From an uncultured Muribaculaceae bacterium (GTDB lineage: Bacteria > Bacteroidota > Bacteroidia > Bacteroidales > Muribaculaceae), in NCBI GenBank assembly GCA_910588245.1, contig CAJUQP010000027.1:1-48198 (forward strand): a stretch of DNA of 48,198 nt. Direction: 5' to 3'. The notes under the pieces are model-generated. The model ran no database searches. It worked only from the letters and a program-made list of their open reading frames with translations, and was not told the origin of the DNA. Made by a program: the position numbers and the translations under genes. Shown here in pieces: positions 15,257-24,762 of the stretch. The number at the start of each line of letters is the position of its first letter. Position 1 is the stretch's first letter.

Positions 15257-17755
15257 TCAGTTTTGAGCATTACGTTTCGGCATATCACCAAGAGTGTAGG
15301 TATATATACCTCGTCCGTCGGGAGAAATGGTATAATCTGCATCATCTTCCCAATACCATTCGTCATAGACACAACGAACTCCACTTGATCTTCCTGGTCT
15401 GTCAGTAGTTGTTAACTGACTACCTTCGTTAGGATTAATATAAACATATCCCTGCGCCGATAAATAATAAGCGCCACTACTAAATAAAATTGGAATAATA
15501 GTATTCCTAGACAAATTGACAATAAATTCAATTTCAGCAAAAGTTGGAAGTCTCCATCTTCCGGCAGGACAATTATCCTCCTGATACGTAGCACATCTTT
15601 TTCTAAGATTCTCCAAAGATTCACCCGAATTCACTACTCCATAAGACGAGGCAATCCTAAACTTCGGGGCAATCATCAGCCTTGTCTCTGATGTTTCGTT
15701 CGTTGGATAATACCAACGCAATCTACGATTCCGGGGTATATCTCCACCATAAAATAACGAGTTAACCTGAGCACACCAAGTCCCAGCATAAGTCTGAGAA
15801 TCACTTTCCGGAGGGATAAGCCGATTATTGCGAGTATTATTCAAATTGTTATCCGGATACAAAGTCCTCGGGTCCCCAATGAAATAATTTTGTGTAAACT
15901 CGTTGAGCTTAGATACATTAATTATGTACATATTTGGGTTCTTATTGGTGGCCGAGCTGCCCAGTCCAAATACACCCCCAAAATTAGCATTTTGGGAATT
16001 ACTATTATTGACATAAACATTACCCTTGTTAGTTCCAGGATTCTTAACCGCTCTAATCCACATTGGGGGATATTGAATCACAGTAAAAGTCTCCTTAAAA
16101 CTTTTCTTATCTTTATGGTGTAATGTTACTTCAAAAACATAAGGAGAATAGGCATCATCCGGATTTGAAGGCCTTTCATACCGATAAATGCTATTCTGGA
16201 CTGTTGTGGTATCCCTTAATGTAGTTTTACCTGTCTGACTAACAGTTACTCCATCTTCATCGAGAGGAGTCCAGATTTTGAGCTCATGCTTTAGATTGAA
16301 TGTATATTGCTTGAGCTTTGGATCACGTGTATTCATCTCTTTAGTATATGAGACCAAAGAATCCTTTCCGGTAATCGATCTATTGATTACGGGGAAGGAT
16401 GTCGGGAAACTAACCACAGCACCCATATTATTATTTCCTGTCTGGGTTATATACGCAAATCTATTGTAGCGCATTGTTATATTCTCCACCTCGACAGGAT
16501 GGGAAGAATTGAAGCGGAGCGTGAATTCATCAAGACCGTTCACCTCATAGGTGCGCGGACTGACAATCAGATAACGGTTGTCCTTGATAGCCACATCAGA
16601 TGACTGTGTCTGCCAATCAACAATCCGATAGAAGCCTTCAACCTCCTCGGGCATCTCCGGAGAACGTGAGCCGAGCATGTTGACGCTCAGATCTATCTGA
16701 TAGCTGTGGTTGGATACTATCTCCGTCACCTCCGTAGGAGTGACAGGCACGGAGTAATAGAAAGTCTCATAGGTGGTTTCCGTAGGACCCGTGGCGTTAC
16801 CCCTCTGCCAAGGTATTATCAGCGTCAGAGTGGTACGGTGCATCTCTGAGGGAGAATTTTCCCAATAATTGGGATATGTGTAGAAAGGACATGTCTGCTT
16901 CCACGGATAATCCGGATATGAGGCAGCATTATTGGAGAATCCCCATGTATTGTCGTTACGCGTGGTGATATCGAAATAATTGGCATCAGGGATTACAGAT
17001 TCCGGAGTAAGGACGGATTCCGCAGTAGCGGTCTTCACATCATCGTTAAGGAGAACACGCATGGCGTCATTGACGCCGAGAGGCCACCAATAGACATCAC
17101 TGTCTTCCGACTCCCTTACGTTTGCCGGCAACTTCACATTGAGCGTGATTTTGGCTGCAGTGCGCACCATAGGGACTTCTCCGGCAGCGGAATTCCCGCC
17201 ACTGTCTGCAGAGTAGGTTGCCACTGATGTGCCAGTCATGACAAAGTTTGGTTGCACCTGCAATTCGTCAAACCGTCCGGTGACAGAGAGTGCCTTCAAC
17301 TGGTTGACCGATGGATTTGTCCCCTCGATAGCCTTAAGTGTCTCCTCGGGAAGATTAGCCACAGCAAACACCTTGCATGTCGCCCCTGTGACCGCCCCGG
17401 AACCGAAGAGCAGATCAGCCTCCTCCCTTCTAAGGGATATCCGGCAACTGTAGGAATCTTGCGCCGTGAGGCCACGGTATATGCGTAACGCTCCAGGCTG
17501 CCGGTCGTCTCCGAGATTGGCATCATAGAGTCCTACCACAAGCGACGTTATCCTGTTTTCATTATAGTCTGTTATTCCGGGCTCGTCGACACGGGTCTCA
17601 GCCTTCGCACTGTAGAAACGGATGGTCAGGCCCCCTTCGGCGACTTCCGGCACATCGGCATTCTCCGCCGTGCAGCCTGCGATGGCCATGGCGGCAAGAA
17701 GAACGGCACCGGCCGTCGCTGAATGTCTGAATATATTTCTACACATAGATTTCAT
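15257..17755 (-). CDS. Large fimbrial tip-like lipoprotein with C-terminal DUF1566/FISUMP-like domain
   Basis: 832-aa lipoprotein (lipobox AIAGC, Cys28), probable tip adhesin of the fimbria. The N-terminal region follows the fimbrillin plan, with an Arg processing site in AKAETRVDEP. The C-terminal 150 residues (CPAGRWRLPTFAEIEFIV, ending GVRCVYDEWYWED) resemble the lectin-like DUF1566/FISUMP domains found at the ends of Bacteroidetes surface proteins, which suggests ligand binding. The segment from about 15400 to 16350, which encodes this domain and its neighbour, is visibly more AT-rich than the N-terminal part. This is a sign of replacement by recombination, as expected for an exposed adhesin. 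A second ATG four codons in is possible. Confidence 0.78.
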   Translation of the reverse strand: MKSMCRNIFRHSATAGAVLLAAMAIAGCTAENADVPEVAEGGLTIRFYSAKAETRVDEPGITDYNENRITSLVVGLYDANLGDDRQPGALRIYRGLTAQDSYSCRISLRREEADLLFGSGAVTGATCKVFAVANLPEETLKAIEGTNPSVNQLKALSVTGRFDELQVQPNFVMTGTSVATYSADSGGNSAAGEVPMVRTAAKITLNVKLPANVRESEDSDVYWWPLGVNDAMRVLLNDDVKTATAESVLTPESVIPDANYFDITTRNDNTWGFSNNAASYPDYPWKQTCPFYTYPNYWENSPSEMHRTTLTLIIPWQRGNATGPTETTYETFYYSVPVTPTEVTEIVSNHSYQIDLSVNMLGSRSPEMPEEVEGFYRIVDWQTQSSDVAIKDNRYLIVSPRTYEVNGLDEFTLRFNSSHPVEVENITMRYNRFAYITQTGNNNMGAVVSFPTSFPVINRSITGKDSLVSYTKEMNTRDPKLKQYTFNLKHELKIWTPLDEDGVTVSQTGKTTLRDTTTVQNSIYRYERPSNPDDAYSPYVFEVTLHHKDKKSFKETFTVIQYPPMWIRAVKNPGTNKGNVYVNNSNSQNANFGGVFGLGSSATNKNPNMYIINVSKLNEFTQNYFIGDPRTLYPDNNLNNTRNNRLIPPESDSQTYAGTWCAQVNSLFYGGDIPRNRRLRWYYPTNETSETRLMIAPKFRIASSYGVVNSGESLENLRKRCATYQEDNCPAGRWRLPTFAEIEFIVNLSRNTIIPILFSSGAYYLSAQGYVYINPNEGSQLTTTDRPGRSSGVRCVYDEWYWEDDADYTISPDGRGIYTYTLGDMPKRNAQN

Positions 17756-17803
17756 GCTTCCTGTTTACAATTGATGGTTTAGTGTTTACCGTCGCGGCGC
17801 ATG

Positions 17804-19507
17804 TCATTGCGCAGCCTGGCTTATTATGTAGTTTCCGAAATTGCCGGCAACCGGAGCCTCCATATAACCATAGCCCATGTTGACTATGACCTGGAGCATC
17901 GCGGAGCTCTTTATCGTAGGCTCCGGGTTGGTGCTGACAATTTTCAAGGTAGCCTTCTCCCCTACGTTACCCGTCACAGTCTCCACCTCATTACCATCGG
18001 CATCAAGGAACATGAACGCTCCCGGATTACCTTCGGCAGAGATAAGGAATGCCGTCCAGGTCTGGTTTCTCGGGGTGTCGATAGTGAAACTGCATTCGGC
18101 AGCCACACGGTTGGCCGCGGAATCCCACGGTCGGAGAAACACCTCATTGGTCTGGATGGTATTGTATGTCCCGGCTGTCCAGGTTATGGCATCGCCGACA
18201 GACGGATTGGCTTCATAGTCAAGCACCAGCCTGCTCTGTTCCCACGGATTGACATTGAAAGTCAGGTCGGCATAGGTCAGGTCGGCGTTATTTACCGTGA
18301 CAGTATATATGTGGTTGCGAAGCAACACCCCTTGCGAACCTTTCCAGGGGAATTCCACCCCCTTGTAACCGCTCATCGGCACAGTGAAACTCATTTCATT
18401 CTCATTGGCCGATGGTTTTACGGATATTATCAACGCCGGCACTGTCCCATTCTCGATAGTCTGCTCCGGAGAATAAATGAACCATTCCGGAAGAGTCGTG
18501 GGCGTGGCAGCATCGGGATCCCTGTATCCCGCAGGATTGCTGATGAAAACCGTCTCTGTTCTGGCTGCTGTCTGATCAGGGATATTCGTAGCGTGTACCT
18601 GATTCCCGTTCTCATATGCCGAAGCATTTGCAGGAAGCACCGACCCGACCGTGGAGGTATATACAAACCGTGCGCCGGTGACGCATGGATAGTCTCCATC
18701 TCGTCTCGGCATGGCGTCAACAATCCTCACCTTTGCAACAGCCCTGAGGAGATTTATCTCTCCGACGTAGATGCGGCGTTCGGGACGCGACTCATAAATA
18801 ACCTCCTCAGTGACATGAAACGAGAGTGTGCCAAACATCGGGATCAACCCGTTCACCTTTGCAGCCAGTGATGACGCCGTGGGATTATACCAGGAATCGG
18901 TCATCATGTAGGTAAGCTGATCGGCAGCGGTCATGAATTCCCCGAAGGTAGTGGCCGTATCGTTGGTGGCACTCAGCGCCTGCATTGGGAGAGAACTGAA
19001 ATTGCCGGAGGTAGCGGTTCTCGAGGCATTTGTGTTGGCAAGGAGAACGATCCGGAAAAACACGGCCTGGGTGCCGTTTGGCGAAAGCTCATGGCCAAGA
19101 TACTTTTCCAGAGCCTCACGGTTTACCATCACACGGAAGTCGTAGACACCGGCCCCTCCGGCCACCGTCATGTTGGGATGGTTGCCCGATGCAATGTCGG
19201 TGCATGCGCACACCATGGGAGCGTTATCACCGGTGCCCGCGAAGATGAAGAAAGCGAGATCGTTGAGGTTGACCACATCCTCGATCTGGGGAATCTCACT
19301 TGATTCCTCTTCATGGGCGTTGTCATCGGCGCGCGTAGCCTTGGGATTGACAGTGCCGAGGGCCGAACTGACCTTGAAGTGGAGCTCAAGTCCCTCCGAC
19401 TTCTCACCGCATCCGGGCAGATCCGGGTCATCGACAAGACCGCAGCCTCCGGAGAAAAGGCAGAAAGCGGCTCCGGCTGCCATATTTATCAATGCCTTGA
19501 GTCTCAT
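17804..19507 (-). CDS. Mfa-type minor fimbrial lipoprotein
   Basis: 567-aa lipoprotein (lipobox FSGGC, Cys22) following the anchor gene, with ATG overlapping its TGA by 4 bp. A strong Shine-Dalgarno (AGGAGGAGA) lies 8 nt upstream, unusual in Bacteroidetes. An Arg cleavage-like site (KATRADD) occurs near residue 58. The fimbrillin-like beta-rich body includes AFFIFAGTGDNAP, and the end FGNYIISQAAQ could serve as a donor-strand tail. By position it corresponds to a shaft or tip minor subunit (Mfa3-like); the exact role is inference. Confidence 0.75.
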   Translation of the reverse strand: MRLKALINMAAGAAFCLFSGGCGLVDDPDLPGCGEKSEGLELHFKVSSALGTVNPKATRADDNAHEEESSEIPQIEDVVNLNDLAFFIFAGTGDNAPMVCACTDIASGNHPNMTVAGGAGVYDFRVMVNREALEKYLGHELSPNGTQAVFFRIVLLANTNASRTATSGNFSSLPMQALSATNDTATTFGEFMTAADQLTYMMTDSWYNPTASSLAAKVNGLIPMFGTLSFHVTEEVIYESRPERRIYVGEINLLRAVAKVRIVDAMPRRDGDYPCVTGARFVYTSTVGSVLPANASAYENGNQVHATNIPDQTAARTETVFISNPAGYRDPDAATPTTLPEWFIYSPEQTIENGTVPALIISVKPSANENEMSFTVPMSGYKGVEFPWKGSQGVLLRNHIYTVTVNNADLTYADLTFNVNPWEQSRLVLDYEANPSVGDAITWTAGTYNTIQTNEVFLRPWDSAANRVAAECSFTIDTPRNQTWTAFLISAEGNPGAFMFLDADGNEVETVTGNVGEKATLKIVSTNPEPTIKSSAMLQVIVNMGYGYMEAPVAGNFGNYIISQAAQ

Positions 19508-20595
19508 AAGTCATTCTCCTCCTGTGGGGGCACTACAGCCCAACTGTTGATATAAACTCCGATCGCGGAATACCAGGTGTCGTTCGGGTTAAGGAAGAAC
19601 ACCATCGAAAAATCGTCCATCCGGTCGAGATATTCCTGGTCGGAAAGGTTTTCGTTGTAGTTACCCTTCACGAGCAGCAGATACTGCACGAAGGGAACGT
19701 TGATGATTGTCCTGCCGTCGGAATTGCGTCTCACCTTGAGCCTCTGTCCGCTGTCGGCCATGATGCGCGAGGTGCTTAGTTCCGAAAGATGGGACGCGAT
19801 CGTGGTGATCGTGCCGTCGGGATCACCTCCGGGGGTGAGTGCGGTGGTCTGCCCGTAGGTCACTGACCAGGGGGTGTAGCTGAATTCCGGGCCAGGGAGT
19901 ACCGCATTGTCCCATGCAAGCAAGGAGTTGGCGGCCTCGATCGACACCGAGAAATCGTCGCGCTCTATGGCCGAGCCGTCAAGATGCTGGAGCATCACGG
20001 CAACACGTTTCGTATCCTTCATCATGGGGATTACAATATCCTGCACGACATGTTCGGTCTCCTGCACGGTCAGCGTCACGTCATCGAGAATGCCGTGGTA
20101 GAGACCCATCATCTTATAGTCGGAATAAAGCGCCGGAGCATCGCCGTCAGCACGTGTCTCATCCTCATTCTCCTGCGCCCTTTCCTTGAGATTTAACGTG
20201 CAGCCCAGATTACGCATGGAAGCCGGACGCATGGCATCAGCGACAGTGAATGCATCCTGTCCCGCGAGACCTCCCCAAGCCAGGAAACTATAGGTGCCAG
20301 GTGCCACATCCATCGTGAGATAGAAATCCTTGTCGGCCAGAGAGGCGCCAGACGCCTCCCCCTGCCAGGCGAGACGGCCCTCGCTGTCGAAAGCCCATAC
20401 ATTCACCGAACGGACTTCCGCAGGGAAGGCGTCGGCATATTTCATGTTGTAGTCGTATGTGAATTTCAGGCGGTATGTCACCGTACATGGATCCAGGTCA
20501 TCGTATACCCAGTTATCGCACGATGTCAGGCCTAAGGCGAGTATGGCCGCCATGGCCGTGCCGTATAGTTTTGCTCGCAGATTGAATTTATTCAT
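19504..20595 (-). CDS. FimB/Mfa2 family fimbrial anchor subunit
   Basis: Anchor subunit that terminates type V pilus growth and tethers it to the outer membrane. Start at 20595 (MNKFNLRAK) chosen because it begins the lipoprotein signal with lipobox LTSC (Cys26); the longer frame adds 21 unrelated residues. The opening of the mature protein (DPCTVTYRLKFTYDYNMKYADAF, then VNVWAFDSEGRL) is the hallmark of the FimB/Mfa2 family. The end (INSWAVVPPQE) resembles the end of the major subunit. 363 aa. Separated from the major subunit gene by 139 bp holding three hairpins, and overlapping the next gene by 4 bp. Confidence 0.9.
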   Translation of the reverse strand: MNKFNLRAKLYGTAMAAILALGLTSCDNWVYDDLDPCTVTYRLKFTYDYNMKYADAFPAEVRSVNVWAFDSEGRLAWQGEASGASLADKDFYLTMDVAPGTYSFLAWGGLAGQDAFTVADAMRPASMRNLGCTLNLKERAQENEDETRADGDAPALYSDYKMMGLYHGILDDVTLTVQETEHVVQDIVIPMMKDTKRVAVMLQHLDGSAIERDDFSVSIEAANSLLAWDNAVLPGPEFSYTPWSVTYGQTTALTPGGDPDGTITTIASHLSELSTSRIMADSGQRLKVRRNSDGRTIINVPFVQYLLLVKGNYNENLSDQEYLDRMDDFSMVFFLNPNDTWYSAIGVYINSWAVVPPQEENDL

Positions 20596-20625
20596 CACCA
20601 CGGTTAGTTTTATTGATTTGGTGAA

Positions 20626-20715
20626 CCGGAAAGCGGTCAGGCTTTCCGGCCCTGACACCGGGACATTTAGCCCCGGTGGGTTAAGGTATTACCAGATTCT
20701 CACATCAGATGAGAA
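20626..20715 (-). promoter_or_regulatory. Three consecutive hairpins between major subunit and anchor genes
   Basis: Perfect stems: 20697-20702/20710-20715 (6 bp), 20656-20662/20672-20678 (7 bp), and 20626-20634/20641-20649 (9 bp, CCGGAAAGC/GCTTTCCGG). None is followed by a T tract, so they look like processing, pausing or mRNA-stabilising elements that could set the ratio of fimbrillin to anchor rather than terminators. Confidence 0.6.
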
Positions 20716-20734
20716 CCGAAGAAATCATATCAGA

Positions 20735-23047
20735 TTAGAGATCCACACCCTGGTTGGGAACGATAGCCCACTTCAGGATATTCACACGGTAAGCCATGTA
20801 GTAGTCCTTGGTGTCAGCGGGGGGCACGATAGGAGTCGTCTTGTTGCCGATACCGGTTGCAAGACCTGTGATGGAATTGATGGTCAGCTGATAGGAATGG
20901 TTACGTACGATACCGAAATCACCCACGCGAACGATGTTCCAGTTGATGTTCTTGGTGTTGGGGCTTGTGGTAGTGCCTTCGGTAACATTCTTCTGGGTAT
21001 TGCCGGCACGATACCAGCCATAGTGCTTAACCGGGATATTGAAGAAACCGGCACCGGCTGTATAGCATATAGCATAACCGACCTGGTTCATCAGAGCCAC
21101 ATTGGCTTCATCTACTGTTATTTGACCTTCAGCCTCATCGGCATTCTCCGATTTAGCAGTAACCAACAGCTTATAACCGTTGCCGTTCGCCACATATACC
21201 TCAGTTGCAGGTAATGCTCCGCCTCTAAGCTGGAGAGTACGCTGACGGTCTGCAAGTTTCATAGGATAAGCATCTCCTGTGGCAAGATCCTTGACATCAG
21301 CTGAAATTTCTGATACCTTTGTGAGGTCTACAAGAAGTGCAAGATCCGCAGGTGTGTCTATGCTCAGAAGAGAATATGTGAAAGTACCATCACCATTGGA
21401 AGTTTTCTTATAAAGAGTCGTCTGCTGCTGGAGGAAACGTTTGTAAAGGCTTGTAGTACCAGTGACATTACTTGCTATCATTCCGGCATCGGTATCGGCA
21501 TCCTCATTGTTGTCAAAATAAACATAAGGGTTATTATTGGCATCACGAAGATAAGTATAGAAAGTAGTATTGGTTATAGGAGCGGCGCCATTCACAGATA
21601 TTTCGTAGTGACCAGCAAGTACTACTGATGCTACTGCTGCCGCAGGATTCTGGGAAGCAAGTGCAGGTACTCCGACAGTTGTCTCCCTAAAATAATGAGC
21701 TGTCTGTCCGTCAGTATCAGTAAATCCCTGTTTAGGTATTGCTGTCTCACCCTCAGCTGCAGGTTTTCCGACAATATCCCAATAGCTATAGTATTTTTGA
21801 GGAGAATCGGCTAATTTTTTCTGACCGTCAACCATTACTATGTTTCCATCTGCATCTCGTTCATAAAGGTCATCCGCAACTTCAGGATAATTCTTCTGGA
21901 AATACGCAGGAGAACATGCCCAGTATGAACGGTGATATGCAGGATTGTTCCATTGCCAGGCCTGGGTTCCCCAATCAAGAACATTTGTACCGGGATCGGT
22001 AACAGCACCTCCTGTCCAGGGAAGATTATTGGCATTAATACGACCATTGAGAAGAGTCCAAGTATAATTATCAGGCAGTATTTCACCACCGGTGCCCTGA
22101 ACACGGAAATTCTTGACAGCATAGGTTTGCTTTGCTTCTGCATTGAGAGCCCAACCATCTACCTTGAAAACAAAATTAACAGTTACATCTTCTCCTGCAT
22201 CATTCTTTGAACTTGTAACATAGGGCTTGATAGCATCATTACCAATAGTCAAGGTAAGTTTTGCAGCATAGCGCTCCATATAAATGTTCAGAATCTTTGC
22301 TTTCTGTTCAGGTGTTGCATCGGTAGCCTGTCCCGCAGTGGCAGCATCCTGGGCGGCTTTCTCAGTCTCAAACACCTGATCATCTCCAATGGGCACAGCT
22401 ATTACAGGCTTAGTAGGATCTCCACTCGGTGGATTACCTGGAGTATAGTTATAATAAACCGAATTGCTCATCGGAAAATATCTCTCATCTTTGGGCTGTC
22501 CCTCGTCATCTGTCCCCATACTTCCAGTTACCACAAGCTCTCGAGTTACAGTTTCAATCTGACTCAGAGGATTCTGAAGAGAAGCTGAGGATACCGGATT
22601 AATGTAGCACATTACCTGCTTCGGTTTTCCTTGTCCCTTATAAGTGTCTACTCTCACTACTTTATAGTAATAATCCTCCACTGTTCCTGAAGGAGTGGGA
22701 GCCTGGGTTGGCGCACCGAGATCGACATTTACAATATTTCCAACCACCTCGCCATTTTCTTTATAGAATACAAAATATGCATTCTTTACTTTAGATTCGT
22801 TTCCTGTACCATTGCCGAAGTCTGTCTGGCTATTATCTTCGCCATAATTTTCCTGCGGATTGCCATTTGAGCCACCGGCTCGCGTACCAGACCCCATATT
22901 GCCGTGGATAGCGACACTCACGTAGTATGACTCGTTGCCGTCTGACGAGCCGGGTTTACCGTTGTCAACGGGCAAGTCTTCGCTTGTACAGGCGGCGAGG
23001 CCTAATGTGGCGAGCGCCGTCATTCCATAGAAAAACTTTGTTTTCAT
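20735..23047 (-). CDS. Mfa1-family major fimbrial subunit (large)
   Basis: Major fimbrillin of the type V (donor-strand) pilus family, secreted as a lipoprotein precursor (lipobox LAAC, Cys20). A probable Arg cleavage site (SGTRAGG, R56) would release the N-terminal strand for polymerisation. Mfa1 signatures are visible: VKNAYFVFYKENGEVV, the long central domain, and the C-terminal donor-strand tail YRVNILKWAIVPNQGVDL. At 770 aa it is clearly longer than the roughly 560-aa Mfa1 of Porphyromonas gingivalis, and the extra length is mostly in the middle. That middle part (about 21400-22800) is more AT-rich than the ends, consistent with antigenic variation by recombination. First gene after the DUF3868 gene, with hairpins in its leader. 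Confidence 0.88.
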   Translation of the reverse strand: MKTKFFYGMTALATLGLAACTSEDLPVDNGKPGSSDGNESYYVSVAIHGNMGSGTRAGGSNGNPQENYGEDNSQTDFGNGTGNESKVKNAYFVFYKENGEVVGNIVNVDLGAPTQAPTPSGTVEDYYYKVVRVDTYKGQGKPKQVMCYINPVSSASLQNPLSQIETVTRELVVTGSMGTDDEGQPKDERYFPMSNSVYYNYTPGNPPSGDPTKPVIAVPIGDDQVFETEKAAQDAATAGQATDATPEQKAKILNIYMERYAAKLTLTIGNDAIKPYVTSSKNDAGEDVTVNFVFKVDGWALNAEAKQTYAVKNFRVQGTGGEILPDNYTWTLLNGRINANNLPWTGGAVTDPGTNVLDWGTQAWQWNNPAYHRSYWACSPAYFQKNYPEVADDLYERDADGNIVMVDGQKKLADSPQKYYSYWDIVGKPAAEGETAIPKQGFTDTDGQTAHYFRETTVGVPALASQNPAAAVASVVLAGHYEISVNGAAPITNTTFYTYLRDANNNPYVYFDNNEDADTDAGMIASNVTGTTSLYKRFLQQQTTLYKKTSNGDGTFTYSLLSIDTPADLALLVDLTKVSEISADVKDLATGDAYPMKLADRQRTLQLRGGALPATEVYVANGNGYKLLVTAKSENADEAEGQITVDEANVALMNQVGYAICYTAGAGFFNIPVKHYGWYRAGNTQKNVTEGTTTSPNTKNINWNIVRVGDFGIVRNHSYQLTINSITGLATGIGNKTTPIVPPADTKDYYMAYRVNILKWAIVPNQGVDL

Positions 23048-23116
23048 ACAGTTGGTTTTAAAAATTATTATTTGGTTTTGTGATGGTTTGTTTTAGTAAG
23101 AAGGTGAGGGGAGTTT

Positions 23117-23147
23117 CCGCGATTTGCAGTCGCGGCACAACAGTGCC
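23117..23147 (-). promoter_or_regulatory. Tandem hairpins in the fimbrillin leader
   Basis: Two adjoining inverted repeats, CCGCGA/TCGCGG (23117-23122, 23130-23135) and GGCAC/GTGCC (23134-23138, 23143-23147), sharing two bases, 70-100 nt ahead of the major subunit start. No T tract and no TAnnTTTG between them and the gene. They could stabilise a processed fimbrillin mRNA. Confidence 0.4.
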
Positions 23148-23170
23148 ATCCGGCGGTCAACCCTTCACAA

Positions 23171-23307
23171 GTCGTTAGTCTTTAGTTTGTTAGTCTTTAG
23201 CCGTTATTTAACTGTTAACTTGTAACCCTTTAAACTTTAAACTTTAAACTCTAAACTTTAAACTCTAAACTCTAAACTTTAACCCTTTAACTCTTTAACC
23301 TTTAAAG
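23171..23307. repeat. Heptamer array, AACTTTA type
   Basis: Heptamers GTCTTTA/GTCGTTA, then AAACTTT/AAACTCT/AAACCCT in succession. The array runs into the 3' end of the DUF3868 gene: the last Leu codon and the TAA stop of that gene are inside it. Confidence 0.85.
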
Positions 23308-24750
23308 GATAGTGACTCCTCCGGTGAGGGCCGCTTTCTCAGCGCGGTCCATCTCGTCGAGGGCTTCGGCGGCTCCGGCCACGCCGGATGATTTGCCTCT
23401 CTCCAGAAGGGGACGGGCCGCGGAGTAGTCACCGCGCAAGGCCAAGAGAAGACCGCGGGCATAGATCGCTTTCGGCGAGTCGCCGGCACGGGCCACATAC
23501 ATCTCGGCGGCCTCAAGGTCGCCGAAGCCCATCGCTGCGTTGGCGGCGTTGAGATTGGCCGTGGCGTCGTCGGGGAAGAGACGGGCCGCGAGCGTGAACG
23601 TCTCAAAGTATTCCTTGCTGTCCTTGGGATAGCTGTTGGCCACGAGATAGAGTTCGTTCTGGCTAAGGTTGCGCGGATGGGTGCGCATCACTTTCTTTAT
23701 TTCCTCCACATCGTAATATTTCTTGATGTTGTAGGTGATGCGGTAGTCCGTGTGGCGCAGAGTGGGGTACACCTCTTTGAGCAGCATAGGGTAGGCTTTC
23801 GGGAATCGGGCGGCAAAACGGTCGTTTTTAGCCTCGACCGGTATTTTCGTATCGTCGATGAACGCCACCATCTCCTGCCATCCGTCGATGCGGTTGCGGT
23901 CGAGCCAGGTCTTCAGCCCTTCCCAGTCTTCGGGCATTGACGAAGTCCTGTAGACCGATGACGGGAACGACGAGTGGCGGGCCACATAGTTTTTCACGGC
24001 CTCCGTACGTCCCTTTGCCAGACGGACGTTGCCGGCATACGACCCCTCGGGCGACGCGTAGCCGCACAGATAGATTTCCTTGACAGTGGCGTCGGGATTG
24101 TCTTTCACTTTTCCGAGCGAGGCCAGGATGGAGTCGAGCTCAGCATGGTTGCCGGCGTAGCTCCAGTCTATGTCGGTGCGGCCCACCATGAAGCGGATGT
24201 CGGCGCGCCCCGAAAGAGTGAAGACCTTCTCGGCAGTGTCGGAGGGCACTATATACTGGAATTTCGGATTGACGATGCGTTCCATATAGTCCATGTCGGC
24301 CACACGCACCCCCTCGAGCGAGCGGCTCTCGGTGCCGCCCTTGCAGTGGCATTCAGTGCGGGTGTCGACGAAAATCTCGAGATGGGAGATCGCCATCCAG
24401 GGTTCGTAGGCCACTGTGCGCGAATAGTCGACGGCGTCGGCAGATCCGGCGCGCGTCAGCAGAGGGTTGTCGCTGTTGTTTCTGACCTCGTAGAACCATG
24501 CCCGGCGTCCGGCCACGGTCAGGGGGTCGAGCCGGAGAGTGTCGGAGCCGGCTATCACGGCAGGGGTAAGCACAATCTTTTCCCCCGACTTCACCTTATA
24601 TTCCTTGGGATCGAGCCTCAGGTTTACCGTCAGGTTGTTGTCAGAACGCAGCACGGCCATGTCGGATATGTGGAGACGGTCGGTGTTGACCCCCGCCATG
24701 GCAGGAATCGCGCAGAGCGCGGTTATAGCAAGAATATTATGTCTTTTCAT
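23302..24750 (-). CDS. DUF3868 / OmpA-like fimbrial-cluster protein
   Basis: 482-aa exported protein (signal peptide ending near PAMAG) of the DUF3868 type, a regular companion of FimA/Mfa clusters in Bacteroidales. The N-terminal beta-rich DUF3868 domain (about 20-180) contains CHCKGGTESRS. Residues about 190-270 look like an OmpA C-terminal peptidoglycan-binding domain (VKEIYLCGYASPEGSYAGN, LAKGRTEAVKNYV). The C-terminal 140 residues are TPR-like helical pairs (ATANLNAANAAMGFGDLEAAEMY). A cell-wall anchor or assembly platform role is inference. It starts 12 bp after the DUF3575 gene and its stop codon lies in a heptamer array. Confidence 0.85.
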   Translation of the reverse strand: MKRHNILAITALCAIPAMAGVNTDRLHISDMAVLRSDNNLTVNLRLDPKEYKVKSGEKIVLTPAVIAGSDTLRLDPLTVAGRRAWFYEVRNNSDNPLLTRAGSADAVDYSRTVAYEPWMAISHLEIFVDTRTECHCKGGTESRSLEGVRVADMDYMERIVNPKFQYIVPSDTAEKVFTLSGRADIRFMVGRTDIDWSYAGNHAELDSILASLGKVKDNPDATVKEIYLCGYASPEGSYAGNVRLAKGRTEAVKNYVARHSSFPSSVYRTSSMPEDWEGLKTWLDRNRIDGWQEMVAFIDDTKIPVEAKNDRFAARFPKAYPMLLKEVYPTLRHTDYRITYNIKKYYDVEEIKKVMRTHPRNLSQNELYLVANSYPKDSKEYFETFTLAARLFPDDATANLNAANAAMGFGDLEAAEMYVARAGDSPKAIYARGLLLALRGDYSAARPLLERGKSSGVAGAAEALDEMDRAEKAALTGGVTIL

Positions 24751-24762
24751 GATGCGACGCGG

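Noticed and set aside
17801..18871. Rightward 356-codon frame opposite the fimbrial lipoprotein
   Set aside because: Shadow frame; the minus strand has the lipobox, Shine-Dalgarno and ATGA overlap.
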